DNA of 64,000 bases, from positions 124,001-188,000 of the forward strand of contig NW_026728904.1 in NCBI RefSeq assembly GCF_030272615.1, read 5' to 3'. Below are positions 1 through 12,929 of the stretch, piece by piece. Both the position numbers and the translations under genes were made by a program. How positions within the stretch are numbered: position 1 is the stretch's first letter; every line of letters starts with the position of its first letter. This DNA comes from Cryptomeria japonica (taxonomy: Eukaryota; Streptophyta; Pinopsida; Cupressales; Cupressaceae). The notes below the pieces were generated by a model, which was not told where the DNA came from, ran no database searches, and was given only the letters and a program-made list of their open reading frames with translations.

Positions 1-2860
1 CCCAAGAATATTCCTTCATCACATCTTGCATCAAAATCAGTGAATCCATGGTCCAAAAATTTGTTTATTTTTTCTATGGAGTGGTTACCACTTACTTAGA
101 CATGCAATAGGTATTGAAATGCTAAAAAATAATTCTTGTACATTTTATACATTTAGTCTATGCATTATTGTAGTGTTTAAATCATTAAAGCTCCTAGAAA
201 AAATAAACACTAAGAAATACAAAACCTAATACATATAAAATATAATTTGAAACAAGAGAAACTATGAGAGGGTATGATTGTTGAACATTACTAGATTGTT
301 GACAAGAGGGGGGTGAATCAATATAATAAAACTTGATAATATTCAACTTCTTGCATTATCATTCACCTTATCCATAAAGTGCATGAAGACAAATAAATGA
401 GTCTACTAAATCAAACACACATGAACACTAGGATTTTTTACATTAAAAAACAATGATGAAAATCAAGCTCAAAATATATATTATAATAGATTATAAAGTT
501 TTGGGCCAATGGTCAGGGAGCTCACTGCTTCTAAAGATGACTTGTAGGCTAAGGCCAACAATGTTAGAGTGAGATATTAGAGTGAGATATGTAATAGTTT
601 CTTCAGGACAAGATGCGATTCTTCTAGTATAGAAATATCAAGAAGACTGAACTATAGACAAGCATCTAATAGAATACCAAAACTTTAGTACACATAAAAG
701 GTAGCCTTCATTTCTACTCTATTACTCATTTGAACCTCTAATATTTAACTTAATATTCTTTTGGCACAACACTCCTACTTGTTATTCTCAATATAATGAT
801 TATGTCTTTTAAATATCAAACACATCCTCAATAATATTTTGCTAGGTTAGCTTAAAGAGATGTAATGTGTATATTTATAAACATCAGCCTCATAACAATC
901 TCCAAAGGAAATTTGAAAGAAAAATGAAACATGTGAGAGGTCACGCCATGTTAGTGAACCTTCCAGATACTCCCAAAATAACTTTCATAGAACTGCATGT
1001 TACCACACAAACCAAAACCTCTTAGTTTTTCCTCAAATGCTAATATCAATCATAATTTTCCCAAAATTTAATCCAAAGAACAAAATATAATTATAATTGG
1101 TCAACACAACAATATATGATATTAAATGACTCAAATAAATTATCTAGATGAATCCATCAGTTGACAAGTTGAGGAATGTAACGCATTCCTCCCTAATATT
1201 TTACTGAAGTATACTAGCAAAACACAGACACAAGCAACTTCTGTTGTAAGCTCCTATCACTTGAAAACTGAGATATATATACATTCAACTGCCTTGAAAC
1301 TACGTAGCCATTTGAAGTATACACGTCATGTACCAGACCAAAAAGGAATAGGACATACTATTCACTAGAATAGTTAGACAATATTGAAACACAACTCAAA
1401 AATGCATAGAACATTGGTAGAGCTTCAAAAACACATCAACTTATCATTATTTATTGTTGCAAACATCTATGAGTGTCTTCCATACATACACACAACTCTT
1501 GTACAAACATACACAAACTTCATAACTCGAAACCTTTCTCGGACCCAACGAATGGTTAGTGTCCCTTCCAGACCAACAAGTTTGACATCAATGCCAACCA
1601 AAACTCATATCTACAAGAATGACCTTGGCACTATGGGGCAAAAATGATAAGATGAGGAATGTAACGCATTCCTCCCTAATATTTTATTGAACTATACTAC
1701 CAAAACACATACACAAGCAACTTCTACTGTAAGCTCCTATCACTTGAAAACTGAGATATGTATACATTCAACTGCCTTGAAACTACGTAGCCATTTGAGG
1801 TATACACGTCATGTACCAGACCAAAAAGGAATAGGACAGACTGTTCACTAGAATAGTTAGACAATATTGAAACACAACTCGGAAATGCATAGAACATTGA
1901 TAGAGCTTCGGAAACACATCAACTTATCATTATTTGTTGTTGCAAACATCTATGAGTGTCTTCCATATATACACAAACTTCATAACTCAAAACCTTTCTC
2001 AAACCCAATGAATGGTTAGTGTCCCTTCCAGACCAACAAGTGTGACATCAATGCCAACCAAAGCTCATATCTGCAAGAATGACCTTGGCACTATGGGGCA
2101 AAAATGATAAGATGAGTACCAAACAAGCCTAAAAACATGCAAAAGAATACAAACATCAAAATGATTTCAAAACATAATGTGACTATACATTTTTTGCATT
2201 AAACTTACAATACAAAGCTCAAAATTATTGTATATTAATATGCAAATAATAAGTTTAATTGATTGTGCATTGTAGATCAAATAAATACTATAATTTAATT
2301 ATCTTTGTCTTCAACTCATGTGAAAGTTAGAATAATAGTTGAAACTATTAACCAATCAGAATAAGAAGTAAATGATGTTAGATAATTAAATTGATGATAA
2401 TTTGTTTGCTAAATAATATATATTAAAAAATTTATTGTGAAGACCTTAAAATACTAAGATATAACTGATTAAATAGTTCTAATTACAATAATACACTTGT
2501 GAAAGACAAAAATGTTGTTGTGCACTGTGTGGGGTGTGGACAACCATATGAGAACCGTATTGAAATCTCTACAGATCCAATGGTGGTTGATCCTTTCGAA
2601 CATTCATTATCTTTACAGATCCAAAATGTCCTTTCACATGGAAAATGTTATCATTTCTAAAGTCTTTGTTCAGTCTAGAAGCATGAAATTTTTTATTTAT
2701 AGATCATTATCTCCGCACATGAAAGGAGATATGGAGTTTTACATAGAAAAATGCAGAGATTGTGATAGTTTACGTTAAATTTAATACTTCACAACCAAAA
2801 CTTACTATTGTCAACTCGTATTCAAGTCAATGAATTACCATAAATTCTAGTAGATCAATT
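1..2860. repeat. Duplicated AT-rich flank block, copy A
   Basis: This stretch holds no credible gene. Long parts of it recur in the same order at about 5,780-9,250. Shared pieces include the segment around 40-1,020 (again at about 5,830-6,830 and in part at 7,333-7,920), the tandem unit at 1,171-2,116 (single divergent copy at about 8,040-8,480), and the segment 2,200-2,860 (again at 8,520-9,250). In the second block the sequence leads into the BAHD promoter region, so copy A is probably the upstream flank of a lost or distant duplicate of that locus. The divergence (indels, many substitutions) points to an old duplication. The short open frames here differ between copies and look non-coding. 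Confidence 0.65.
1171..2116. repeat. 483-bp tandem duplication, two copies
   Basis: The sequence starting gaggaatgtaacgcattcct occurs at 1,171 and again at 1,654, a period of 483 bp. The second copy runs to about 2,116. The copies are highly similar, with a short deletion in the second near the run of acacaa repeats. A third, more diverged single copy lies near 8,040-8,480 inside the other flank block, so this tandem step came after the larger block duplication. Confidence 0.85.
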
Positions 2861-2989
2861 CAATTTAAATTTAATTCAAATGAATGTTCTTTCTTAAATT
2901 TAATTGAAACTAAAATTCAATTTATTAATGTTGAAATACCAAATGGATTTATTAATGGTATCAGATGTAAACAATCAATAATATTAATT

Positions 2990-3185
2990 AATGTTGAATT
3001 TTTGGATTAGACTATGTTTTAATTTTTGCAACAATATTTCAGATGGCACTCCATGATCCATCATCAAGATAGTAGAGACAGCTAGGAGGTATAAAAAATT
3101 ACATCAACGTTTCGGATCACTCTTTGTGATCCGAAACATTGATACAAAAATTAAAATGCAGTCTAATCCAAAAATTTAACACTGA
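2990..3185. repeat. Short inverted-repeat (MITE-like) element
   Basis: The left side contains gaatttttggattagact and the right side contains its complement, agtctaatccaaaaattt. An inner pair, tttcggatcac and gtgatccgaaa, is separated by five bases. The outer arms pair with a few mismatches. Size (about 195 bp), AT-rich ends and fold-back symmetry fit a MITE. I saw no transposase and could not fix a target duplication. Confidence 0.55.
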
Positions 3186-5090
3186 TTAATATCAAATGAA
3201 TTTGTTGAATACATGATGAAATAGTTAATGAAAAAGGAAAATGGAAATTAAAATGAAAAAGTTTAAACTTCTTAAATTAAATATCTAATGATAAGACTAA
3301 TATCATAAATGAAAAATATTCATCTAGAAATGTTAAGTTGATGGAGGAAATAGTCAAAATTTCATTGATTATCCTTGAATGTAGGCAGGCATGCATATAT
3401 ATGAGGATATATAGTTGGTATAATTGTATGAAAATCGAAGATATCATAACGACTAACTATTAGTGTAATAGAACATTACATAGTTACACCAGCATTTCCC
3501 CCTTATTACATTGATCCTAAAACTTGCCTCAGGGACCCCACCTTAAGGATTACACAACAAAACTTGATGATTATAATATATGAATACATATTTTTTAGAA
3601 GATCTTCTCTTGAAGAAGAAAATTGTAAACCAAGCAGTGCTCCATCAAGTTGTCTCTTGACCCTTGAAAAGGTGTATCTTTGATCTATGTTCCTAATCTC
3701 TCAATCCCAAACTCTCGAATCACGGAGTCTTGAATTATTCAACAATGATCCCTAAGAGATACAACAAATCTCTACCATTGTATAATGACCATAAAAGGGT
3801 ATAATTCTCGAGCATATACTTTGAATTTCACTCGACAATAATCCATATTGAGCTCAACACCAAATCTCAAACTTGTATCCAAAATATAACCTTCACAACA
3901 CATTATTATTTAAATCTATTAGCGTTAAAATAAAAACTGAAAGCAATAAATACTAAAACCAAAAATGCTTCTTGAGATGATAGAAATTCCTCCATTGTCT
4001 GATGTCGTCATCCTCCAAAACGACCTTGTCACACTTCATCCATTTGATGTTTCAAGTGAGCCTTTGGAGGCTTCATCCTTATAGTGATAATTGCAAAAGG
4101 ATGCTTTGAATCTAGCAAACCATGTCATTCCAGATTTTGTATCATTATAGCCATCTCCATGAAGAAAGTCAGATTGTATCTCACTCCCCTTATTACACAT
4201 GCTAGCTTTATGCATCATAGCAAACTTCCTTTCTAACTATTCCTCATAACTTCTCGATGATGTAAAAGTCACATATGGCTTAACCTGATACAACATGTTC
4301 ATCGCACCATCAAAGATCCACTTCAACTGTAGAAGTTGCCAAAAAAACAAAATAGTCTTGTCTTGTCATATGATCTTGGAATTTCTTCATAATCTCAGTG
4401 AACAATAGTTTCACTTAATAAGAAAACCCCACACACAAAAATAATGGAATGATCGAGCCTTATTAGCTCTAGTTCTTTGAGTCAATGCTTCAAAAATAAA
4501 TCTCCCATTTGATACACACTAGCCCCACTTCAACCTATAACTTCGTTGACAGATTAAAATCTAATATCTAATGATAGAAGAGTATTAATTGATCATTCTT
4601 AAACCAAAAAATTCCTCATTCCAACATAAATGGTTATTCAAACTTTCACAATAACTGCCTTTTCTATCCATGTTGTATCCTTCGAAATAACTGCCTTTTC
4701 TAATTGGCCGACTTATCACTTCATTGAACTTATACCTGAACAAACCTAGCTTTGTTTTGAGAGAAACAAAACTAGAATTATTTAATCAACATTATTAAAT
4801 CTCTACTCACCAATTTAGACCAACAGTTAATCCTTTCACTAGGTGAAAATTGGTTGAGGTTTTTTTTTAGAATGTTCACACAAAAAGTTGATTGTCCTTC
4901 AGTGTCCACTTTTAATGTCAAATATGTTCAAAATTCTATAGAAGAATGCAGAGCGATTAGGATAATGATGATAAGGAAGAAGATATGGATATCACTATAG
5001 GTTCATATCATCAATGTTTTCCACATTTAATGTTTTTCAATCTCATCAATCTCTATAAAAAAGGTCTTCCTGTACTTACCACTTGATCAT
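3186..5090. other. Unassigned AT-rich stretch
   Basis: I see no supported gene. A 60-codon minus-strand open frame at 4,036-4,218 has no motif I recognise. The run around 3,480-3,700, with frequent short pyrimidine-rich tracts, could be decayed LTR sequence, but I found no second copy in the window. Confidence 0.3.
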
Positions 5091-5460
5091 TTTGAAAAAG
5101 ACAAGCCATCGTAGTCTTTAAGTGTAGGTGAAAGTTCATTTTCAATAGAGAATTGGAAGCCTTGTGACAAAATATGTTTTCTCTTATCCTATTTGTGTCT
5201 AAGAGCTAAAAGTAGTGACAAAATCTAGGAATACAATTGTTAGTTCTATTATAACTGAAAAAATACTATGTATATTTTGAAAAAGACAAGCCATCGCAGT
5301 CTTTAAGTGTAGGTGAAAGTTCATTTTCAATAGAGAATTGGAAGCCTTGTGAAAAAATATGTGTTCTCTTATCCTATTTGTGTCTAAGAGCTAAAAGTAG
5401 TGACAAAATCTAGGAATACAATTCTTAGTTCTATTATAAGTGAAAAAAAACTATGTATAT
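5091..5460. repeat. 185-bp tandem duplication, two copies
   Basis: The segment beginning tttgaaaaagacaagccatc occurs at 5,091 and 5,276. The copies match closely through the motif ctaaaagtagtgacaaaatc. A further copy of the second half starts near 6,974. Confidence 0.8.
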
Positions 5461-7925
5461 TTTTATATAATAGAAATGAAATGAAATCCTTATAGTTTTA
5501 AGTACAAAATAACGATGTACAATTGTAGAAGGAAGAAAATGAAAAGGTAGATCACTAAATAAAAAAATAATAATAACAAAGTCACCTCAACTTGCTTGGA
5601 AAAGACAAGTGGGGACGAAGCTCATTATAAAGTGTTGTCAAGACTTTGAAGAGTATATTGATAATTATTAGTAAAATTCATATAGAGACCATAGTGCCAA
5701 AAGAGTGTTGTATTATCTTAGAAAATATACCTAAAAGTTGAGAGGTTAAAAGATTAAATAGGGTTAAGAAATATTAAGAGATTTATAATGATTTGTGCAT
5801 TCAAAATAAGTTTGGGAGGAAAAATTGTTGAATCCAATGTCCAAAAACTCATATAGATTTTCCATAGAGTAGTCACCACTAACTTAGACATGCAAAAGGG
5901 GTTGAAATGATAAAAAAAAATTCTTGTACAATAGTATATCACGGGAACTAGTGCAACATGTATTATATGCATTAAGCTAGTGTTTAGATAGTTATATCTT
6001 TAAGAAAAAATAAATGCTAAGAAATAAAAAACCTAATACATAAAAAATATAATTTGAAGCAAGAGAAAATATGAGAGGGCATGACTGTTGAACAATGCTA
6101 GATTATTGAGAGGGGTGGGGGGTGTATCAACATATATTAAAAATTGATAATATTCAACTTCTTGCATTATCATCCATCTTATCCATAAAGTGCATTAAGA
6201 CAAATAAATGAGTCTACTAAATCAAACACACATGAACACTAGGAGTTTTTACATGGGAAAAAAAATAGGAAAAAACAAGGATGAAAATCAAGCTCACAAT
6301 ATATTATAATAGATTACAGAGTTATAGGCCAAAGGCCAGGGATCTCACTACTCCCGCACACAACCTTAGAGAAAGATACAATGGTTTCTTGTATAAACCA
6401 AAGATCGCTTATTCAGGACAAGATATGATTCTTCAGGTATAAAAATATCAAGAAGACTGAACAATAGACAAGCATCTATCGAAAGGCCAACACTTTAGTA
6501 CACATCAAAGGTAGCTTTCATTTCCACTGTATTACTCACCTAGACCTCCAATCTTTAACTTAATGTCCTTTTTGCACAACACTCCTAGTTTTTATTCTAA
6601 ATATAATGATTTTGTCTTTTAAATATCAAACACATCCTCAATAATATTTTGCTAGCTTGTCCTAAAGAGATGCAATGTGTGTATGTATAACCATTGGCCT
6701 CAAAATAATCTTCAAATGAAATTTGAAAGAAAAATTAAATATGTGAAAGGCCACACCATGTTGGTGCACCTCCTAGATACTCCCAAAATAGCTTTCATAC
6801 AACTGCATGTTACCACATTGACCAAAACCTTCATGTGGTGAAGAAATTTAAATAGAATCTATAATTAAAAAGAGAGGAGACATTAAGGCCTTTTAGGAGG
6901 TTGTCACAAATGGTTAACCCCCTATCTTGATCTTTTAATGCCCACAAGGAATGAAAAAAATAAAATTAAAAATGTTCTCTTATCCTATTTGTGTCTAAGA
7001 GCTAAAAGTAGTGACAAAATCTAGGAATACAATTCTTAGTTCTATAATAAGTGAAAAAATACTATGTATATTTTTATATAATAGAAATGAAATGAATTCA
7101 TTATAGTTTTAAATACATAATAAAGATGTACAACTGTAGAAGCAAGAAAATGAAAAGGTAGATCACTAAATACAAAAATAATAATAACAAAGTCACTTCA
7201 ACTTGCTTGGAAAAGACAAGGGGGGACCAAGATCGTTATAGAGTGTTGTCAAGACTTCGAAGAGTATATTGATAATTATTAGTAAAATTCATATAGATAT
7301 AACAGTGCCAAAAGAGTGTTGTATTATCAAATAGGAGTTTTTACATGGGAAAAGAAAATAGGAAAAAAAAGAATGGAAATCAAGCTCACAATATATTATA
7401 GTATATTATAAAGTTTTAGGTCAAAGGCCAGGGATCTCACTACTCCCACACACAACCTTAGAGCAAGATACAATGGTTTCTTGTATAAACCAAAGATCAC
7501 TTATTCAAGACAAGATATGATTCTTTTGGTATAGAAATATCAAGAAGATTGAACAATAGACAAGCATCTATCGAAAGGCCAACACTTTAGTACACATCAA
7601 AGGCAACCTTCATTTCCAATGTAACTCACCTAGACATCCTATCTTTAACTTAATGTCTTTTTTGCACAACACAACTACTTTTTATTCTCAATATAATGAT
7701 TTTATCTTTTAAATATCAAACAAATCCTCAATATTTTGCTAGGTTGTCCTAAAAAGATGTAATGTGTATATGTATAACCATTGGCCTCAAAACAATCTTC
7801 AAATGAAATTTGAAAGAAAAATTAAATATGTGAAAGGCCACATCATGTTGGTGCACCTTCCAGATGCTCCCAAAATAGCTTTCATACAACCACATGTTAC
7901 CACACTAACCAAAACCCCTTAGTTC
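5360..7925. repeat. Larger tandem duplication, about 1.6 kb step
   Basis: The stretch from 5,362 (gttctcttatcctatttgtg) recurs from 6,974, a shift of about 1,612 bp. The stretch from 6,241 (aggagtttttacatggga) recurs from 7,333, a shift of about 1,092 bp. The second unit therefore lacks about 0.5 kb found in the first. This explains the repeated text inside flank block B. Confidence 0.7.
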
Positions 7926-9250
7926 TGCTTCAAATGCTAATATCGATCATAAATTTCCCAAACTTGAATCCAAACCACAAAATATACTTACAATTGATGA
8001 ACATGGCAACACATGATATTAGAGGACTCAAATAAATTATCTCACTCCATCTGTTGACAAAGCAACTTCTGTTGTAAACTCCTATCACTTGAACACTGAG
8101 AGGTATATATGTTTGATTATCTTGAAGCCATGTAGCCATTTGAGGTATACATGTCACGAACCAGACCAAAAGGGATAAGACAAACGTTTCACTAGAATAG
8201 TTAGACAATATTGAAACACAACCCAATTATGCATACAACATCGATGGAGCTTCGAAAAAACATCCACTTATCATTATTTGTTGTTACAAACAACTGAGTG
8301 CCTTCCATGCATACACACAACTCCTATACAAAATTACACAATCTTTATAATTCAAAACCTTTTACGGACCCAGGGAATGATTAAGTGGCCCTTACGGACC
8401 AACAAGTTTGACATTAATGACAACCAAAGCTCATATTTGCAAAAATGACCTTGGCACTATGGGAAAAAATGATAAGGTGAGTACCAAATGAGCCTAAAAA
8501 CTTGCAAAAGAATACAAGCATCAAAATAAGTTCAAAACATAATGTGACTACACTTTTTTTACATTGAACTTACATTACTAAGATCAAAATTATTGTATCT
8601 TAATATACAAATAAAAAATTTCATTGATTGTACATTGTAGATCAAATATGTAATATAATTTAATTAGTGTTTTCTTCAATTCATGTGAAAATTAGAATAA
8701 TAGTTGAAACTATTAACCAATAAGAATAAAAAGTAAATGATATTAGCTAATTAAATTGATGATAATTTATTTTCTAAATATTATATATTAAAAAGTTACT
8801 ATGAAGACCTTAAAATACTAACATACAACTAATTAAATAGTTCTAATTACAATAATACACTTGTGAAAGACAATGGAAGACAAAAATGTTTTTGTGCACT
8901 GTGCGGTGTGTGTACGACCATGAGAACCATACTGAAATCTATAATTTGTTTCAAAATATTCTTTTTCTTTTGTCATTCAATTGTTGTTGGTCCTTTTGAA
9001 CATTCATTATCTCTACAGATCCAAAATGTCCTTTCACATAGAAAATGCTGTCATTTAAAATTTTTCATGGAACACATGAAACACGATATGGAATTTTACA
9101 GAGAAAAATGCAGAGATTATTTAAAGCATATATATACAGGTGGATTGTGATAGTTTACGTTAAATTTAACACTTCACAAGTAATACTTACTATTGTCAAC
9201 TGATATTCAAGTCAATTTTTAACAGCAATTATGATAAATTCTAATAGATA
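5780..9250. repeat. Duplicated AT-rich flank block, copy B
   Basis: This is the second copy of the block seen at 1-2,860, expanded by the internal tandem duplication. Its right edge passes into the sequence upstream of the BAHD pseudogene at 9,727. Short frames such as 8,863-9,150 are not conserved with copy A (2,512-2,778), because the two frames diverge by indels, so I do not call a gene. Confidence 0.6.
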
Positions 9251-9586
9251 TCAGATGCTAACTCTCCTCGAAATGATTTGTTAAGTGGATTTAATTGTAG
9301 ATTTAAAGATAATAATAGATATCACACACGTCATTTGAGAATTAATAAAAAAAGTCAAAGAATTATAAAATAGTTATCTTTTCAGTCTCTACAGAATGGC
9401 CAATCATCTAACTTCTCTACCACGTTGTTCACATTTTATGTGTGAAGATTAAAAAGAGCAGAGAAGCGAAAACAAAACAGCAGAAAAGAAAACACACAGC
9501 ACAAGGTTTAACGTGAGAAACATCACTCTTTTCACCGTACTCGAAGTCAAGACAGCGAGATGCACTGTTCTAACTCAAAAAAGCAA

Positions 9587-9726
9587 ACGTCGAGCTTTCT
9601 TTAATATTTTCAGATTCGGTTTGCCAAGTATTTAAAGAGTGTACTGTCCCTTAAGAAATCGCTCATTGTGAAAGCACAAGAAAAGACATTTCATTTGCAT
9701 TAGAGAAAAAAGAGAGAGAGAGGAGA
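9587..9726 (+). promoter_or_regulatory. BAHD pseudogene 1 proximal promoter and leader
   Basis: This region is closely similar to 23,220-23,365 upstream of the second BAHD copy. Both have a TATA-like site (tatttaaagag here, tatataaagag there), the shared stretch cccttaagaaatc, and an AG-rich leader just before the ATG. The shared promoter shows that the duplication included regulatory DNA and was not a retroposed cDNA. Confidence 0.6.
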
Positions 9727-9994
9727 ATGAAAGTGTTGAGAGGTGAAGGTGTTTTGATCAAACGTTGTGAGGGTAAAGATCATCGTGAGCTTGTTCAGTT
9801 GAGCAATCTAGATCTAGTTGCATATCCAATGTACAACAAGGTGGTGCATATTTTTGAAGGAAACACTGGCCAAAGTTCTGGTTAAGTTCAGAGAATGGGC
9901 AGGGAGATACATGAAAGACACACCCAGTGGGTGCCTTGGAATCAATCTGATTGACGATGGTGTGCTTGTCATAGAAGATGAAGCAGATAGAACA
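9727..9994 (+). pseudogene. BAHD acyltransferase (HCT-like) 5' fragment, frameshifted
   Basis: The ATG at 9,727 opens MKVLRGEGV, followed by residues matching the N-terminus of hydroxycinnamoyl-CoA transferase-like BAHD enzymes, including DLVAYPMYNKVV. Compared with the copy at 23,366, about 30 bases are missing after the VV codons. That shifts the frame, so the rest (KVLVKFREWAGRYMKDT and GCLGINLIDDGVLVIE) is read in another frame from about 9,850. Similarity stops near 9,994, where a Ty1/copia fragment begins. The HxxxD and DFGWG catalytic motifs are absent. BAHD enzymes move acyl groups from CoA esters to alcohols or amines in the cytosol; this copy cannot. The substrate of the original enzyme is unknown. 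Confidence 0.8.
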
Positions 9995-10132
9995 AATATT
10001 CAAAACTCCCCCTAAGACTGTATATGAGGTTCAATGTGGTAAGTGTAGAAACAATATGCCCCCCCTAGACCATAGACCTCAAATCAATGCTTTAAGTGCC
10101 GAAGGAGGGTGAGACAACACCCAAATTTTGTC

Positions 10133-10768
10133 TCACTTGTACTCAAAATTGTCCTTGGGCAATGGCTTAGTAATGATATCAACTATTTGCTCACCAGTAC
10201 AAACATATTCAACTTTAACTTCTTTCTTGGCAACCTTTTCCCTAAGAAAATGATATTTGATTGCAATGTGATTTGTCCTAGAATGAATGATAGGGTTCTT
10301 TGATATATTGATTGCACTTGAGTTGTCACACATTATGGGAATAGGATCCAAAAACTCTACCTAAATGTCCTTCAAAGTTTTCTTCATCCACAAGACTTGT
10401 GAGCAACATGTAGCAGCAACAATATACTCTGCTTCAGAAGTTGATAGTGAAATAGACTCTTGCTTCTTGCTATGCCATGAAACTAATCTGTCTCCAAGGA
10501 AGAAAGCTCCACCACTAGTGATCTTCATGTCATCTACACATCCTGTCCAATCTACATCAGTATAGGCTTGCAAACTAAAATCTCCTTTATTTGGATACCA
10601 TAAGCCAAAAGTAAGTGTTCCTTGCAGATACTTGAATATTCTTCTCACTACATTAACATGAGATTGCTTAGGAGCTGCTTGAAATCTTGCAACCATGCAT
10701 ACAACTTGAACTATATCAGGCCTTGAGGCTGTAAGATACAATAGACTGCCAATCATGGATCTATACAA
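10133..10768 (-). pseudogene. Copia RNase H domain
   Basis: The minus-strand reading begins at 10,768 with MYRSMIGSLLYLTASRPDI, the conserved link between reverse transcriptase and RNase H. It passes AYTDVDWTGC (catalytic Asp region), SLSTSEAEYIVAA (conserved Glu region) and, after one in-frame stop near 10,361, CDNSSAINISKNP and DIITKPLP. All of these are hallmarks of copia RNase H. The two pieces share one frame, so a single nonsense change separates them. Confidence 0.9.
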
Positions 10769-11537
10769 GGTCTAATCCACACTAAATGACTCATCATCTT
10801 TGCTCAACTTGCATCCTATCACCATGGGGATACTAATTGGGTTTTTGTCTTCCATCTAAAATTTCTTCAACATGCCTTTAGAATACTTGGTTTGAGAGAT
10901 GAATATGCCTTTATTCTATTGTGATATTTGTAAACCAAGAAAATATGATAGCTCTCCAAGCATGGACATCTGGAACTTTGACTGCATCTGATCAGCAAAT
11001 TCTTTGCATTAGATGTCCTTGTTGCCTCCAAAGATTATGTCATCTACATATACCATAATTATAATCATGTGGTTTCCATCCACCTTAATGTACGGGTTGT
11101 TGTCAACATTTCCCTCTCTGAAACCTTGCTAATGGACATACTTATCCAACCTAGAATACCATGCTCTAGGTGTCTGCTTTAGACCATACAATCCTTTTCT
11201 CAGTCCACATACAAAGTTCTCATCATTATGTAGCTGAAAAACCTTCAGGTTGTTCTATGTAGACCTCTTCTTCAAGATTTCCATTCAGGAATGCAGATTT
11301 GACATCCATTTGATATACTTTGTATCCTTTATATGCCGAGAATGCCAAGAACATCCTTATAGTGTCAAGTCTTGCAACTGGTGCAAATGTTTCTTCAAAA
11401 TCTATCCCTTCAACCTGAGCATATCCCTTATAGACAAGTCTTTCTTTGTTCCTTATGACTTTGCCTTCTTCATTCATCTTGTTCCTATAGACCCATTTAG
11501 TCCCAATGACATTTTTGTCTACAATTCTAGGAACCAA
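10769..11537 (-). pseudogene. Copia reverse transcriptase domain
   Basis: From 11,537 the minus strand reads [16 protein letters not shown], then [19 protein letters not shown] and [12 protein letters not shown], the conserved first half of copia reverse transcriptase. The frame stops at 11,226 but similarity continues. The catalytic Tyr-Val-Asp-Asp codons are present at 11,039-11,050. Several stops lie between there and 10,769. The enzyme would copy element RNA into DNA in the particle; this one is broken. Confidence 0.9.
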
Positions 11538-11636
11538 TTCTCATGTTTTGTTCTTTTCAATCTACTGCAACTCTTATTTCATTGCCTTCATCCACTCTTC
11601 ACTCTTGTTGGCCTCATCATATTTCTTGGGTTCCAT

Positions 11637-12929
11637 TTATATCATAAGGCAGAAATTTACTTGCTCAATGTTCCTAGCTCTCCTTCTAGTTTGTACACCA
11701 TCATTCTTGTTGCCAATAATTTGATCCTCAAGGTGATTGTTTTGTACATATTTGTTAGGGGCTTTTCTTGGTGCTTCTTCTTCTTCTTCTTCTTCTTCTT
11801 CTTCTTCTTCTTCTTCTTCTTCTTCTTCACTCTCAGATTGATTTTCATTTTCGCTGTGTGATTCTTCAATTTGATTTATTCTAGTCTTTTTACCTTTATG
11901 TAAATCCTCATCAATTCGCACATGTACATTGTCAAATATCCTTTTTAGTCTTTTGTTGAAACACTTGTAGGCCTTTCTATGAGTAGAGTACCCCAGGAAA
12001 ATACCTTCATCACTTCTTGAATCAAAAATTCCTAATCCATCTTCATCTCTTTTAATGAAGCACTTGTTACCAAACACCTTGAAATACTTGACTGATAGTT
12101 TCCTATCATACCATAACTCATAAGGTGTCATTATGCTATTCACCCTTAGTTGTACTCTGTTTAAGGTGTATACAGTTGTGTGAACTGCCTCTTTCCAATA
12201 GACATAAGGCAGATTGGCTTCAATTAACACTCTCCCTGCTATCTCTTTGACTGTCCTGTTCTTCCTTTCCGCAACACCATTTTGATGTTGTGTCCTAGGG
12301 GCTGAATATTGTGTTTTGATTCCATGTCTCTCATAGTAATCTTCAAACTCATTTGATATGAACTCACCTCCATGGTCAGATCTCGGACATTTTAACTTGT
12401 GTCCACTTTCCTTCTCAACCATCTTCCTAAAGATTTTGAATCTTCCATAGGCTTGAGACTTGTCTTGTGGGAAGGTGACCCATGTCATCCTAGAGAAATC
12501 ATCTATAAGAAGCATGAAGTATCTTTCTCCACTCAAGGCTCTTATTCTTGTAGGCCCACACAAATCAGTATTCACAAGCTCTAAAGGCCTTGTAGTTGAA
12601 TACTCCTTTGTCTTGAAACTTTCTTTAGTTTGTTTTCCTCTTTGACACTCATCACAAAAAGTGTTTGTTGGTTTGATAATCTGAGGTATGTGCCTAACAT
12701 ACCCTCTCTTTCTCACTTTAACAAGATTATCAAAATTGATGTGCCCTAGTCTTCTATGCCATATCCAGCTCTCATCAACTTGTCCCATGATACATTGAGA
12801 CTCAAAGCATTCCTTAAGATTATATACATTGCCATCTATCCTTTTTTCCTTCAGCAACAAGCTGTACATTTCTTTCCTTTTTGATTTGACATCGTTTTGA
12901 ATCAAATGTAAACTTATAACCTTTGTCAC
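11637..12929 (-). pseudogene. Copia integrase domain
   Basis: A 430-codon minus-strand frame contains the integrase HHCC zinc motif (WHRRLGHINFDNL followed by FCDECQRGKQ). The DDE core follows: TDLCGP for the first Asp, RSDHGGEF for the second, and NGVAERKNRT for the Glu. The C-terminal part has FGNKCFIKR and a run of about 20 glutamates encoded by a GAA repeat. It is the best preserved piece of the element. The final residues run out of the conserved frame near 11,640, before the reverse transcriptase. Confidence 0.92.
11773..11828. repeat. (TTC/GAA)n microsatellite inside copia coding sequence
   Basis: About 18 uninterrupted cttctt-type triplets lie in frame with the integrase C-terminus on the minus strand and encode polyglutamate. 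The surrounding sequence is already Glu/Ser-rich, so slippage in an acidic tract is a simple explanation. Confidence 0.95.

Noticed and set aside
1171-2116. A CRISPR-like or short-interval array in the tandem copies
   Set aside because: Two long copies with a 483-bp period in a plant genome; there are no short repeats with unique spacers.
9587-9994. A working BAHD gene at the first locus
   Set aside because: An internal deletion of about 30 bases shifts the frame, and the gene stops before the HxxxD motif where a copia fragment begins.
11250-11861. A 203-codon plus-strand frame with a long Phe run
   Set aside because: It is the opposite strand of the copia integrase and reverse transcriptase. 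The Phe run is the complement of the GAA repeat.
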